This document shows positions 35,820 to 43,814 of a DNA stretch of 60,277 nucleotides, one piece after another. Made by a program: the position numbers and the translations under genes. The notes beneath the pieces were generated by a model. That model ran no database searches. It worked only from the letters and a program-made list of their open reading frames with translations, and was not told where the DNA came from. Source of the DNA: Methanosarcinaceae archaeon UBA470 (lineage in GTDB: Archaea; Halobacteriota; Methanosarcinia; Methanosarcinales; Methanosarcinaceae); assembly GCA_002508425.1 (NCBI GenBank), contig DAKU01000111.1, forward strand, positions 9,129 through 69,405, given 5' to 3'. Every line of letters starts with the position of its first letter. The stretch's first letter is position 1.

Positions 35820-35860
35820 GAAAAAAAGGTTATGATCTGTGTTCACACACAAATCATAGT
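35820..35860 (-). terminator. Attenuator-like hairpin between pstS and pstC
   Basis: On the minus strand TATGAT / ATCATA arms, extended by GTGT/ACAC inside, are followed directly by CC and a T7 run. Its place between a binding protein and its permeases suggests partial termination, so that more PstS than PstC is made. Confidence 0.55.
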
Positions 35861-35875
35861 TCGATTGTTTTACGT

Positions 35876-36850
35876 TTAGGAGATGTCGACCATTGAGAAG
35901 TAGCCTACTTCATCAAAGAGTGCATCCTGGGATGGCTGCTTTGAGAAGTCTATGAAGGACTTTTCAAGAGTGGATGGTGCACCGTTGGTCAGGTAGTTGA
36001 GTGGTCTGGTCATATCCTCTGGGAAGATGCTTGCTTGGCCTTTCAGAGATTTCAGGATTTCTGCCTTTACAGTTGCCTTGTCAGTACCTGCACCGATGTC
36101 GATGAGGGTGACAGTGGAGTCTTCTGCAAAGCCGAAGTCTACGAATCCAATTGTGTTAACGGTTCCTTCTACAGCTTTAAGTACACCTGCATTGCCTGTT
36201 GCACCTATTGCGTTTGTTGCATCTATTGCAGTCTTGGAGCCGTTTACCCACTTTGAGAAGGTTTCCTCTGTACCGCTTGACTCATCCCTCTGATAGAGAT
36301 CTGCGCCTGTACCAGTCAAACCGGCTGCTGTGAGTTGAGCTGCTGTTACATGACCATTTGCATCTGCTGCACGATACAGAGTATCGAGCTGAACATCTGT
36401 GGTAGTACCAGTAATACCATTTGCAATTACTACTACAGCGCTGGCACCGATCTGGTGTTTCTGAAGGGTTGGATGTGCTGTGACTGTGTCAACATCTTCG
36501 GATGCTGCACCGATGTCTACAATGTCCATTTCAGCTGAGGAGATTCCTGCACCGGAGCCGCCGCCCTGAACAGATACTTTTACACCCTGGTTCGCTCTCA
36601 TGAATGCCTCTGCGAGGACTTCGGAAACAGGCTGAACTGTTGTTGAACCTGCAATGAGGAGCTCGGTTGATGCACCATTTGCTGCACCTTCGGAGCTGGA
36701 ACTGCTGGAAACATCGCTTGAGAATGATCCCATAAGCACACCAACTGCTGCTGCACCGGCAATTGCAACCACGATAAGAACAAGGGTTGCAATGATGGGT
36801 GAAACACCAGCATCGTCGTTAAATAACTTCTTTATCATTTCTCTGATCAT
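35876..36850 (-). CDS. pstS: Phosphate-binding protein PstS with archaeal pilin-type N-terminus
   Basis: 324 residues. Residues 1-40 (KKLFNDDAGVSPIIATLVLI and a further hydrophobic run) are an archaeal type IV pilin N-terminus: charged leader, predicted prepilin-peptidase cut between Gly15 and Val16, and a hydrophobic assembly helix. A Ser-rich linker (44-58) leads to a periplasmic-binding fold. Phosphate-loop motifs are GSTTVQPVSE (67-76), GGGSGAGIS (95-103), DIGAASEDV and RDESSGTEETFSKW (186-199). It would capture phosphate for PstCA, but this leader predicts processing by the pilin peptidase rather than as a lipoprotein. The ATG has GGTGA 6 nt upstream, directly after a 39-bp inverted repeat. 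It leads the pstSCA-tadABC operon. Confidence 0.92.
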   Translation of the reverse strand: MIREMIKKLFNDDAGVSPIIATLVLIVVAIAGAAAVGVLMGSFSSDVSSSSSSEGAANGASTELLIAGSTTVQPVSEVLAEAFMRANQGVKVSVQGGGSGAGISSAEMDIVDIGAASEDVDTVTAHPTLQKHQIGASAVVVIANGITGTTTDVQLDTLYRAADANGHVTAAQLTAAGLTGTGADLYQRDESSGTEETFSKWVNGSKTAIDATNAIGATGNAGVLKAVEGTVNTIGFVDFGFAEDSTVTLIDIGAGTDKATVKAEILKSLKGQASIFPEDMTRPLNYLTNGAPSTLEKSFIDFSKQPSQDALFDEVGYFSMVDIS

Positions 36851-36860
36851 TTAATTCACC

Positions 36861-36899
36861 TGAGCGATACCTAGCTACTCCTTAAGTTTGTACCGCTCA
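36861..36899 (-). promoter_or_regulatory. 39-bp inverted repeat in the pstS leader (copy A)
   Basis: Arms TGAGCGATAC (36861) and GTACCGCTCA (36890) match as an inverted repeat at 9 of 10 positions. In the pstS direction the 3' arm abuts the pstS Shine-Dalgarno (CAGGTGA) and the loop contains AAGGAG. A TATA-like box (TTCATATAAC) lies just upstream at about 36913-36922. It could be an operator at the start site or a leader hairpin controlling pstS translation. Confidence 0.6.
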
Positions 36900-37795
36900 A
36901 TCTGTAGAGGGCAAGAATGTTATATGAATTTTGCACAACGGATGTATATATTAAAGATATATCTATAGATTACATATGTTGTATATAGGGCAGTGCACAG
37001 TGTAATTCAAAGAAACCAACATGCACTAATATTATATTTTTGAAGTCCGTGGTGTTGCTCTACAAAACCAGCACCTTACGCAAGAAATACCAGATCCGTG
37101 AATTAGACTAATCCTAAAAACAGATACTTGCTTCCCTATGTACCTGCACTATCCGTATTAGCATTAACAAATATTGTAATAGTTAATTAAAGAAAGCTCT
37201 TTTAACAAATGTATGCAAAAGAGAGGTGGCAAAGCCCTGACTGACAAATACATCATAATGAGGCGTTTGTAACATGACTGTCAATTCAGGGCTGTAGTGC
37301 TGCCGGGCAGGTTTTGTTCCATACATACTGCCATTTATTTTTCACGAGGTACATGTTTAAGCGAACTTGCTATGAAGTTCACATATTGCTTAGATGTAAA
37401 TAAATTATATTAAGTTTGCACATAGAAAATATATATCTGACAGATAAGTATGAACCTGTATAGAGAGCACATAAAAATTTACAGGTCATTATGTTGTTTA
37501 TATGAAGAAAATACCATGTTAAAATAATCTACTAAATACTCCATTTGAAAGAAGTTCGGATTATTACCTGAGTGGCGGGTTAACTCTGGCCCGAGCCTTT
37601 TTCCGATACAGAAACACATCCTTGGTGATAATAGAATTGGATTTATGAAAAAGGGGTTTTTTTATGTTCCAATTGTTCAGGATATGTTTCTATATCGAAG
37701 GCTTTTCTTAATCCAGACTTCTTTCATTCAGTGGAGCTTGTTCCAGAAGTTTTGTGTTGCTGTTGTCCTATTGCTTACGTTTCGTTTTACATTTT
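36900..37795. other. Long non-coding stretch upstream of pstS
   Basis: About 900 bp without a supported gene. It holds the pstS promoter, an imperfect hairpin at 37233-37293 (AGCCCTGA / TCAGGGCT) and an isolated GC-rich patch at 37555-37620. The minus strand after the second inverted repeat (below 37795) shows only broken frames, consistent with loss of a former gene behind copy B. Confidence 0.45.
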
Positions 37796-37834
37796 TGAGC
37801 GATCACACGTTATCCCATCGGATTGTACCGCTCA
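37796..37834 (-). promoter_or_regulatory. 39-bp inverted repeat, copy B, with orphan promoter
   Basis: Same length and arms as copy A (TGAGCGAT... and GTACCGCTCA), and the flanking sequence also matches: GTGCAAAATT followed by a TATA-like box on the minus strand, as at pstS. No intact gene follows. It is a diverged duplicate of the pstS promoter region, 935 bp upstream of it. Confidence 0.6.
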
Positions 37835-38094
37835 ACCTGTACATGGGGAAGCTGCTATATTAATTTTGCACAAATAAGGTATATATGCGGAAAATACTTT
37901 ATAGATTGTGTAATAAATACATACTCCTATATAGAGTACTGAAGATTGCAAATTACTTTCAATTACATGAAACAAAAAACAAATCAGATCAGACCTAAAG
38001 ATCTCAATTTGCGTAGCTGTAAGCCTATTTATAACAAAATAAAAAATGCAGGTAGTCCCCATTAAGTAAAAACCTAACGAGGATGATTCTATTC

Positions 38095-38244
38095 TTACTT
38101 TCCAAGAATTCCGCCCATCATAAAGCAATAGATCTCTAGCTCTTCAGGAGTGCAGGATCTATCTATGCGGCCTTTGGTTACATCATGAAAACCGCATGTT
38201 CTTTTATGATGTTCGTTTTCATTGTTATATACATTTTTTCTCAT
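38095..38244 (-). CDS. Small Cys/His-containing protein
   Basis: 49 residues, MRKNVYNNENEHHKRTCGFH and ending ELEIYCFMMGGILGK, with three Cys. GGAG lies about 7 nt before the ATG (AAGGAGTAAAAT), which is the main support. No family recognised. It stands alone, downstream of the RNase HI-like gene on the same strand. Confidence 0.5.
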   Translation of the reverse strand: MRKNVYNNENEHHKRTCGFHDVTKGRIDRSCTPEELEIYCFMMGGILGK

Positions 38245-38371
38245 ATTTTACTCCTTATCTTTCGTCAGGTGATAAGAAGTCACATTGCTTTATTTATTTT
38301 ATGAAAATAGTATATATGCGTCTAATGAAAATATATAGTATGCCTATCTTTCCTTGACACGTACCAACATA

Positions 38372-39244
38372 CTACTGGTAATACCTGCACTTTTTCACAT
38401 TAAAATAATACTTTGACCTAGTATTCCTGACATGCTTATTCTTCTTTTGTTCTGCATTTTTATTTCTCTTAGACTTGTTCTTCTTTCCATTATCCTTTCT
38501 GCGGACATCTGATCTTACCTTTTCTATGGCAAGATCCACAGCAAGTCCTCTGAGCATCCACCGCAGCGCTTCTGCCTGGTAATGCTTATTCTTCCTGCTG
38601 GCACCAGGAAATTCCCGTGAAGCTATACTTGCAGCATGTACACCTGCCATTTCTTGCAGCTCATGAAACCGCGTTTCAGAAAAAACATCCTTTGATGCGG
38701 GATGCAGTTTCCCGAACATCAAAGAGGTTGGCGTTTTGCAGGAGTTAAGTTCAGAAATCTTTGCTTTGAGGTTTTTGGATATCTTTACGCTGCCAACGTC
38801 AGCAATACATGTTCTGCTATTGGGATAAACAAGGCTAATCTTATGCTTGGTTTTAGATAACTTGTCTGCTTTATGGTTCTGTGCTCTTGGAATCCATTGA
38901 AAATATATGTCCAGCTCATGCTCTTTAATAAGAGCCCTTATTTCCTTATAGACTCCTTTGATCTCATCATCCATTACAGCATAAATGCCCCGCATCTGGT
39001 ATATTACAGTCTGGCTATCTCCAAGGACTTTAAGGGGACCTTGTCCATCAGCCTGGACATATTCAAGCATACCTTTCTTAAGAGCAAGATATTCTGCAAA
39101 AAGAGCATTGCTATAATCGCTTTTCTCATGGCGGTCGTTTCCGAGTATTGAAAATGAGCTGTCATGTAGCGTAACTACCCATCCCATCCCCATACAACCA
39201 CCCGGATTAGGGTTGCATGAGCCATCAAAGGTCATTGTATCCAT
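38372..39244 (-). CDS. RNase HI-fold protein with basic C-terminal extension
   Basis: 290 residues. Residues 1-135 are an RNase HI domain with all acidic residues: Asp in TFDGSCNPNPGG, Glu in LFAEYLALKKG, Asp in VLGDSQTVIYQM and Asp in NHKADKLS. Such proteins cleave RNA in RNA-DNA hybrids. The C-terminal 150 residues are not part of the family core and end in a Lys/Arg/Asn-rich tail that may bind nucleic acid. A single gene, it has no evident link to the pst genes. The next upstream gene (39396) is on the same strand, about 150 bp away. Confidence 0.82.
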   Translation of the reverse strand: MDTMTFDGSCNPNPGGCMGMGWVVTLHDSSFSILGNDRHEKSDYSNALFAEYLALKKGMLEYVQADGQGPLKVLGDSQTVIYQMRGIYAVMDDEIKGVYKEIRALIKEHELDIYFQWIPRAQNHKADKLSKTKHKISLVYPNSRTCIADVGSVKISKNLKAKISELNSCKTPTSLMFGKLHPASKDVFSETRFHELQEMAGVHAASIASREFPGASRKNKHYQAEALRWMLRGLAVDLAIEKVRSDVRRKDNGKKNKSKRNKNAEQKKNKHVRNTRSKYYFNVKKCRYYQ

Positions 39245-39395
39245 GTTTATCGTACAGGTGCGATTTTTTCTTCAGCCGTACTCAGGATAAGTATCCTTTG
39301 TAAAAATAATATAATTTAGTATTATATAAAGCAAATGAATGCAGATTAATTAGTACTATATACAAATATATAGCATCGGTAAAACCAATAGTATT

Positions 39396-41369
39396 TCACC
39401 TCTGCATTAAAACAACAACTATCAAAAAAGCTCCTATGGCCACAATAGCAATCACTGCATACAGATAATTTTCTACAGCATCAACTGCAACAGATTCCAC
39501 GGTGGAAATTGCAGGTCCGACGGTGCTGTTTACACCTGCAAAAGCACTTTTTAATCCCAATTCCACAGAATCAAAAACTCCGCTTATCTTTTCCAGGACA
39601 CTTCCGAAAAATGAAGGCTCAGGAGTGGATTCCTCTACAGACATTATCTGAAAGGGTTCATCTTCAGAGGGAATTGAATTGTTTTCAGGAGAATATAAGG
39701 TTTCATCAGTTGTTTCGGCTTCTGCTTGCACTTCAGATGACTGTGCTGCGATCCATTCACCTGTTACGATATCATAATTTTGCTCCACCCGAGTACCTGC
39801 TACAAAGAAGGCAGAACGTATTGTTCCCTTGTAACCTTCGATAGATTTGAACTCGCACTCCGCATATGGAAGATCGGGAACCTCATCAGGCTCGATATAA
39901 TATCTAAGATCGAGGGATTCCCCCGGAGATAGCAGTACGCCCTGAACACCAATGGAATGGGAACCATCAGAAGAAATAGTGGCGGTAAGGTCCCAGTCGC
40001 TCAAGGTCCTATTGCTATCTGGGAGGCTTTTCTCAAAGCTTCCCTCGACATAGTTTACCACAGAGGGTACATAATCTTTAATATTTACCCAGGCGGCTCG
40101 GTCTCCGTCATCCTTCACTGTGAGCACCACATCATATCCAGAACCGTTCTGCACAAGAGACTTATCCAAGGTCAAATAAGCACCATGTACGTTGATAGTC
40201 TTACTTTCAGATTCCCATGTAAAGTTCTTACCAAAGAAATTAATCTTTGCAACAGTTGTATTAATAATGAAACTACCCTGGCGAATGGGCACGAGCTTTT
40301 TTGATATATAGTATGGATCCTTTTTTGATATCACCAGAGGATTACCACTCTCAAATATAGTGTCCACCAGAAACTCATTGGGGATTTCAGGAAACGTAAC
40401 ATCCAGATCGCTTACAGTATAGAAACCCTGGTTGTACACATCTACTCTAAAAGTCGTGGTTTCCCACGCATCATGCACGGTGACGTCCTCAATATACCAT
40501 GGCGTCATATTGAGCTCTTCTTTAGAAACAAAAGAAACTACCTTTAGCACGGGGTCCGTACATGTGAAGTTCAAAGAGGCATTACCTTCGCAAGCCTCGT
40601 TCTTAATATCATTGCCCGATACAATCGCACTTATTGTATAATTGATAGCATAAGGTGATGTGACACCATCCCACTCCGGGAAAATCACAGTAAAATTATA
40701 AGATTGTGATTCTCCCTTGTCCATCCATTCAAGACGCTTTTTAAGGACACCATCGCGTAATTCGAAATCTTTGTAGGACTTCAGATCAACTTCACCGACA
40801 TCAATAGTTAGAAGCAGATTCTCCCCCCAGGCATCCCCGATATTCTCCACGTCCACTTTGATTAGTCTTTCCTCTTCCGGTGCATACTGTGTTTCGGAAA
40901 CAGAAACAACTCCATAAGTCTGAGACTCCGTAGAAAGAGTAACTTTTAACTCCGGCAGTCCACGTTCGTATACTATTACACTCGCAGACGGGGTCTTGGA
41001 GCCATCTTCAGTCACATCCGTAAGTTCCACCTTAAATTCATAATCCCAGATAAGATAACTATCAGAATCAATGTCCGCAAAAAGGAACTCTCTTATTACC
41101 TCTCCTTCTTTTTCGATGGAGATGCTCGCAGCCTTCAAGCCAACATCAAAATCATCGGCCCTTAAAGTATATGTTACACCATTGATGTCAACTCTTTGTG
41201 CTTTTCCCCACTGCAATGTTAGACTCTCTTTGCTTACCCATTGAGTATCTGTTTCCAAACTACTGTTAGGAGAAACATATGAAGCCATTGACATCGGCAT
41301 TAGGGATAAGAATATAAAGATCAACAACAGGAGATAGATAGCTCTGACACAAAGCCTAGCGTTTTTCAT
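39396..41369 (-). CDS. CARDB/COG1361-type surface protein anchored at the C-terminus
   Basis: 657 residues. A signal peptide (about 8-30, ending SMA), several Ig-like/CARDB repeats (RLIKVDVENIGDAWGENLL, TTFRVDVYNQGFYTVSDLDV, DVVLTVKDDGDRAAWVNI), an acidic linker and a C-terminal membrane helix (YLYAVIAIVAIGAFLIVVVL) make a cell-surface protein facing outward. Related archaeal proteins are S-layer-associated or pilus-associated. It is the last gene of a run that starts with the second PhoU gene and passes through two small membrane proteins with 60-bp gaps. Function unknown. Confidence 0.78.
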   Translation of the reverse strand: MKNARLCVRAIYLLLLIFIFLSLMPMSMASYVSPNSSLETDTQWVSKESLTLQWGKAQRVDINGVTYTLRADDFDVGLKAASISIEKEGEVIREFLFADIDSDSYLIWDYEFKVELTDVTEDGSKTPSASVIVYERGLPELKVTLSTESQTYGVVSVSETQYAPEEERLIKVDVENIGDAWGENLLLTIDVGEVDLKSYKDFELRDGVLKKRLEWMDKGESQSYNFTVIFPEWDGVTSPYAINYTISAIVSGNDIKNEACEGNASLNFTCTDPVLKVVSFVSKEELNMTPWYIEDVTVHDAWETTTFRVDVYNQGFYTVSDLDVTFPEIPNEFLVDTIFESGNPLVISKKDPYYISKKLVPIRQGSFIINTTVAKINFFGKNFTWESESKTINVHGAYLTLDKSLVQNGSGYDVVLTVKDDGDRAAWVNIKDYVPSVVNYVEGSFEKSLPDSNRTLSDWDLTATISSDGSHSIGVQGVLLSPGESLDLRYYIEPDEVPDLPYAECEFKSIEGYKGTIRSAFFVAGTRVEQNYDIVTGEWIAAQSSEVQAEAETTDETLYSPENNSIPSEDEPFQIMSVEESTPEPSFFGSVLEKISGVFDSVELGLKSAFAGVNSTVGPAISTVESVAVDAVENYLYAVIAIVAIGAFLIVVVLMQR

Positions 41370-41428
41370 AGTATTATTGTTCCTGCAAATTCATGTATGG
41401 TAGTTCATGCAATTTTACTATCTTGTTT

Positions 41429-41626
41429 TTAATGGGTTTCCACCTTTACCGGTAAGCTTCTAAGCCGGTGATAAAGCAAGTACATGAAAAGAATGTAAGC
41501 AAGTATGGCAACATATACAATAGGTATGATGAAATTGAAATAACCGTTAGGTGAAAACCAGCATGTAGAATAGAAGGTAAATAAAGATAGCACACATGCC
41601 AGCAGGAGACTGATCATCTTCTTCAT
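41429..41626 (-). CDS. Small two-helix membrane protein
   Basis: 65 residues from the ATG at 41626: MKKMISLLLACVLSLFTFY then a second helix (FIIPIVYVAILAYILFMYLL) and a basic tail. A longer frame runs to 41665 but the Lys-Lys start before the first helix fits membrane insertion better. No family recognised. Same strand and close to the surface-protein and PhoU genes. Confidence 0.6.
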   Translation of the reverse strand: MKKMISLLLACVLSLFTFYSTCWFSPNGYFNFIIPIVYVAILAYILFMYLLYHRLRSLPVKVETH

Positions 41627-41722
41627 GAATATACCTGTGCATACCACCATAAAACCTTTGCACAAATGAAATACATAGCCGAATGGATACTATATAGCAA
41701 AGGGTAGAATAGGGAAGTCATA

Positions 41723-42163
41723 TCATCGAGTTCCATTACGAATCACCTCGTATGCAAAAAGAGTGATAGTCATAATAACCGATATGAGGGAGAGCGTAAG
41801 TACAGCACTGGAGTAAGCCTCTTGAAGCACATACCACGAAAGACCCCCCATAACATGAGTAATGCTCATGAGCAGGATAACAGCAACCCCTATTGGGTAG
41901 ACCTCAGTGTTATTAAGCAGGCTCAAAACCGCATAGGCAGCAAAGTAGTAGAATGAAGCAGTGAGTAGCATATACGGAACCACAACATCATGTTCCAGAG
42001 CATACACAAGCAAGGGACTAAACTCGTACTTCAATATGTTCTGATAACTGCCTGCGAAGTGGAACGTAAGAGAATAATCTATTAAAAGAGAAATGCAAAG
42101 GAAAAAAGGAATGATTTTATAATTGTGATAGATCGATTGTATATTCAGTGATTTTCTTTGCAT
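41723..42163 (-). CDS. Four-helix membrane protein
   Basis: 146 residues with four predicted membrane helices (FFLCISLLIDYSLTF, MLLTASFYYFAAYAVLSLL, IGVAVILLMSITHVMGG, SAVLTLSLISVIMTITLFA). The start lies 47 nt inside the PhoU gene; no later in-frame Met precedes helix 1, so the overlap is probably real. No family recognised. Translational coupling to PhoU suggests a phosphate-related membrane role, which is inference only. Confidence 0.65.
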   Translation of the reverse strand: MQRKSLNIQSIYHNYKIIPFFLCISLLIDYSLTFHFAGSYQNILKYEFSPLLVYALEHDVVVPYMLLTASFYYFAAYAVLSLLNNTEVYPIGVAVILLMSITHVMGGLSWYVLQEAYSSAVLTLSLISVIMTITLFAYEVIRNGTR

Positions 42164-43076
42164 ATTCCCTTATCCTTTTAATGCTGTCGATTACTATCTT
42201 GATTTCCGGCTCCACATTGTCTCGCAGTTCTAAAAGGTCTCTTGAACTGGACATTTCATTATCCAATATAGAATGAGCTTTTTCCTTCTCAACATGCCTG
42301 AAAATATCAATAATATCCGTGAAACTTTTCTGTGAATCCTGAATAAGCTGACATATCATTAATTTTTGGTCCATGCTCAAAGATAGTTCCTTGCAGATAG
42401 CTGCGATCTTCGTTACGTGGTCGGCAATCCTTTCCACATCCTCGGCTGCCAGACGATAGTAGAAAGACTCGATAAGACCTAATTTATCGTTTTTTGAGGG
42501 CTGGTGCAAGTGAAGCCGGCTAACATATTGCTTAGAAATCAGAAGATACATCCTATCCACTTCATCATCCCTGGCAACTACGTCGGCGAATAATTCATCA
42601 TTCTGTTCCTGCATGGCAATCACAAGCTCATCCATCATAAGGTATACTATCGAAGACATGCGTTTAAGGGCACGTGCTATAGTCAGTTCTTCCTTTTCAA
42701 GAAAATCATTGATCACCACCCTGTCTCCAGTGTCTTCGACCACTTCAAATCCAATCAGACCCTTACACAGGTGTTTAATTTCCTTTTTCATATCCTTACT
42801 GAGGTTTTTTCCAGTGATCTCTACGGAAGTATACTCATCAAGAATGTAAATGCCAACGATCTCACGTTTCAATCTCTCTACAGTGCCATCAAAATTGAGT
42901 TTAAGGTTGCGTTCTACATGTTTCCAGTCGGGTGGAACGATCACCAAAGAGCCGTCGTCTAGATACGACATAGACACAGTTTCTCCGCCCCCCAGCTTTG
43001 CTTTTTTTGCCCATTTCTTTGGCAAAGTAACTATAAAAGTTGACTTGCCTGTAACCTGAACCTTTCTGGTTTCCAT
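42117..43076 (-). CDS. phoU: PhoU-type regulator with AbrB/SpoVT-like N-terminal domain (second copy)
   Basis: 319 residues. The N-terminal METRKVQVTGKSTFIVTLPKKW and KLGGGETVSMSYL form an AbrB-like DNA-binding hairpin; two PhoU repeats follow with metal-site motifs ARDDEVDRMYLL (about 195) and YRLAAEDVERIADHVTKI (about 230). The ATG at 43076 is chosen for the GGAG 7 nt upstream; an in-frame extension to 43145 lacks a ribosome site. It heads a run of small membrane genes and a surface protein, and with the PhoU at 24741 brackets the pst/Tad operon. Confidence 0.9.
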   Translation of the reverse strand: METRKVQVTGKSTFIVTLPKKWAKKAKLGGGETVSMSYLDDGSLVIVPPDWKHVERNLKLNFDGTVERLKREIVGIYILDEYTSVEITGKNLSKDMKKEIKHLCKGLIGFEVVEDTGDRVVINDFLEKEELTIARALKRMSSIVYLMMDELVIAMQEQNDELFADVVARDDEVDRMYLLISKQYVSRLHLHQPSKNDKLGLIESFYYRLAAEDVERIADHVTKIAAICKELSLSMDQKLMICQLIQDSQKSFTDIIDIFRHVEKEKAHSILDNEMSSSRDLLELRDNVEPEIKIVIDSIKRIREYAKKITEYTIDLSQL

Positions 43077-43145
43077 AAGATTTCTCCTGCAACCATATAA
43101 TAACTGCTGGAAAGGATACCTTATGTAGTGTATATTTCTTCTCAC

Positions 43146-43487
43146 AATAGTTCCATGTGCAACATATACTTCATATATGGCTATATAGGAAGCTGAAGGG
43201 GCTTTCCCGTGAACGAAAATGCATAATAGACTTTTTTAACTATTCCCATGAATAAAGGTATGGACTTAATTGCTTCTTCTATTTCGAGATACAGGCCTTT
43301 AAGAAAGATAAATCAAAAAAAGAAGCAACAACACAGCTTTAACAAGAAAGATAATCTACAGGAATATTTGTATATATAGATTATATATGAACTTGATATC
43401 TACCAAGAATATTTGTACAAACTATATATCATGCAATGTGTATCCTTCCATCATCAATAATAGAAATCCATCAAATGAAGGGATAGA
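43146..43487. promoter_or_regulatory. Divergent promoter region
   Basis: About 340 bp between the PhoU gene and the plus-strand small gene at 43488. It contains CTATATAG at 43181 and a TATATATAG at 43371. No gene seen. Confidence 0.35.
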
Positions 43488-43649
43488 ATGAAATCATTAA
43501 AGAATATGACAAAAAATGAGTTTGAATACGGTTCTCTTGTATTTTCAAACGATGATGATGCAGACTATAAACCTATGCTTAAGGGAATAATAAACACTCG
43601 CTGCAATTATGATGGAGCTAAGATCGAAGGAAGTATGGAAGCTGATTAA
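43488..43649 (+). CDS. Small acidic protein
   Basis: 53 residues, MKSLKNMTKNEFEYGSLVFS with a DDDADY run and a single Cys; no family recognised. GAAGGGAT precedes the ATG. Confidence rests on the ribosome site and codon-like composition only. Confidence 0.4.
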   Translation: MKSLKNMTKNEFEYGSLVFSNDDDADYKPMLKGIINTRCNYDGAKIEGSMEAD

Positions 43650-43814
43650 AAACTTAGCTTTAAATATAGATGTTTTTCAGTATAAATGACCTACGATGCT
43701 GAAATCAGACCAGATTGAAGCCGGTTTATTATATATTTTGTAATTATCCAGTATTCAATTAAAAACAGATTTTTAATGTAATGTCACTGCTTCTAAACCT
43801 GCGGAGAAATAACA

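Noticed and set aside
37645..37863. Plus-strand frame of 72 codons
   Set aside because: Lies across the duplicated promoter copy B; Phe-rich AT-driven translation without family features.
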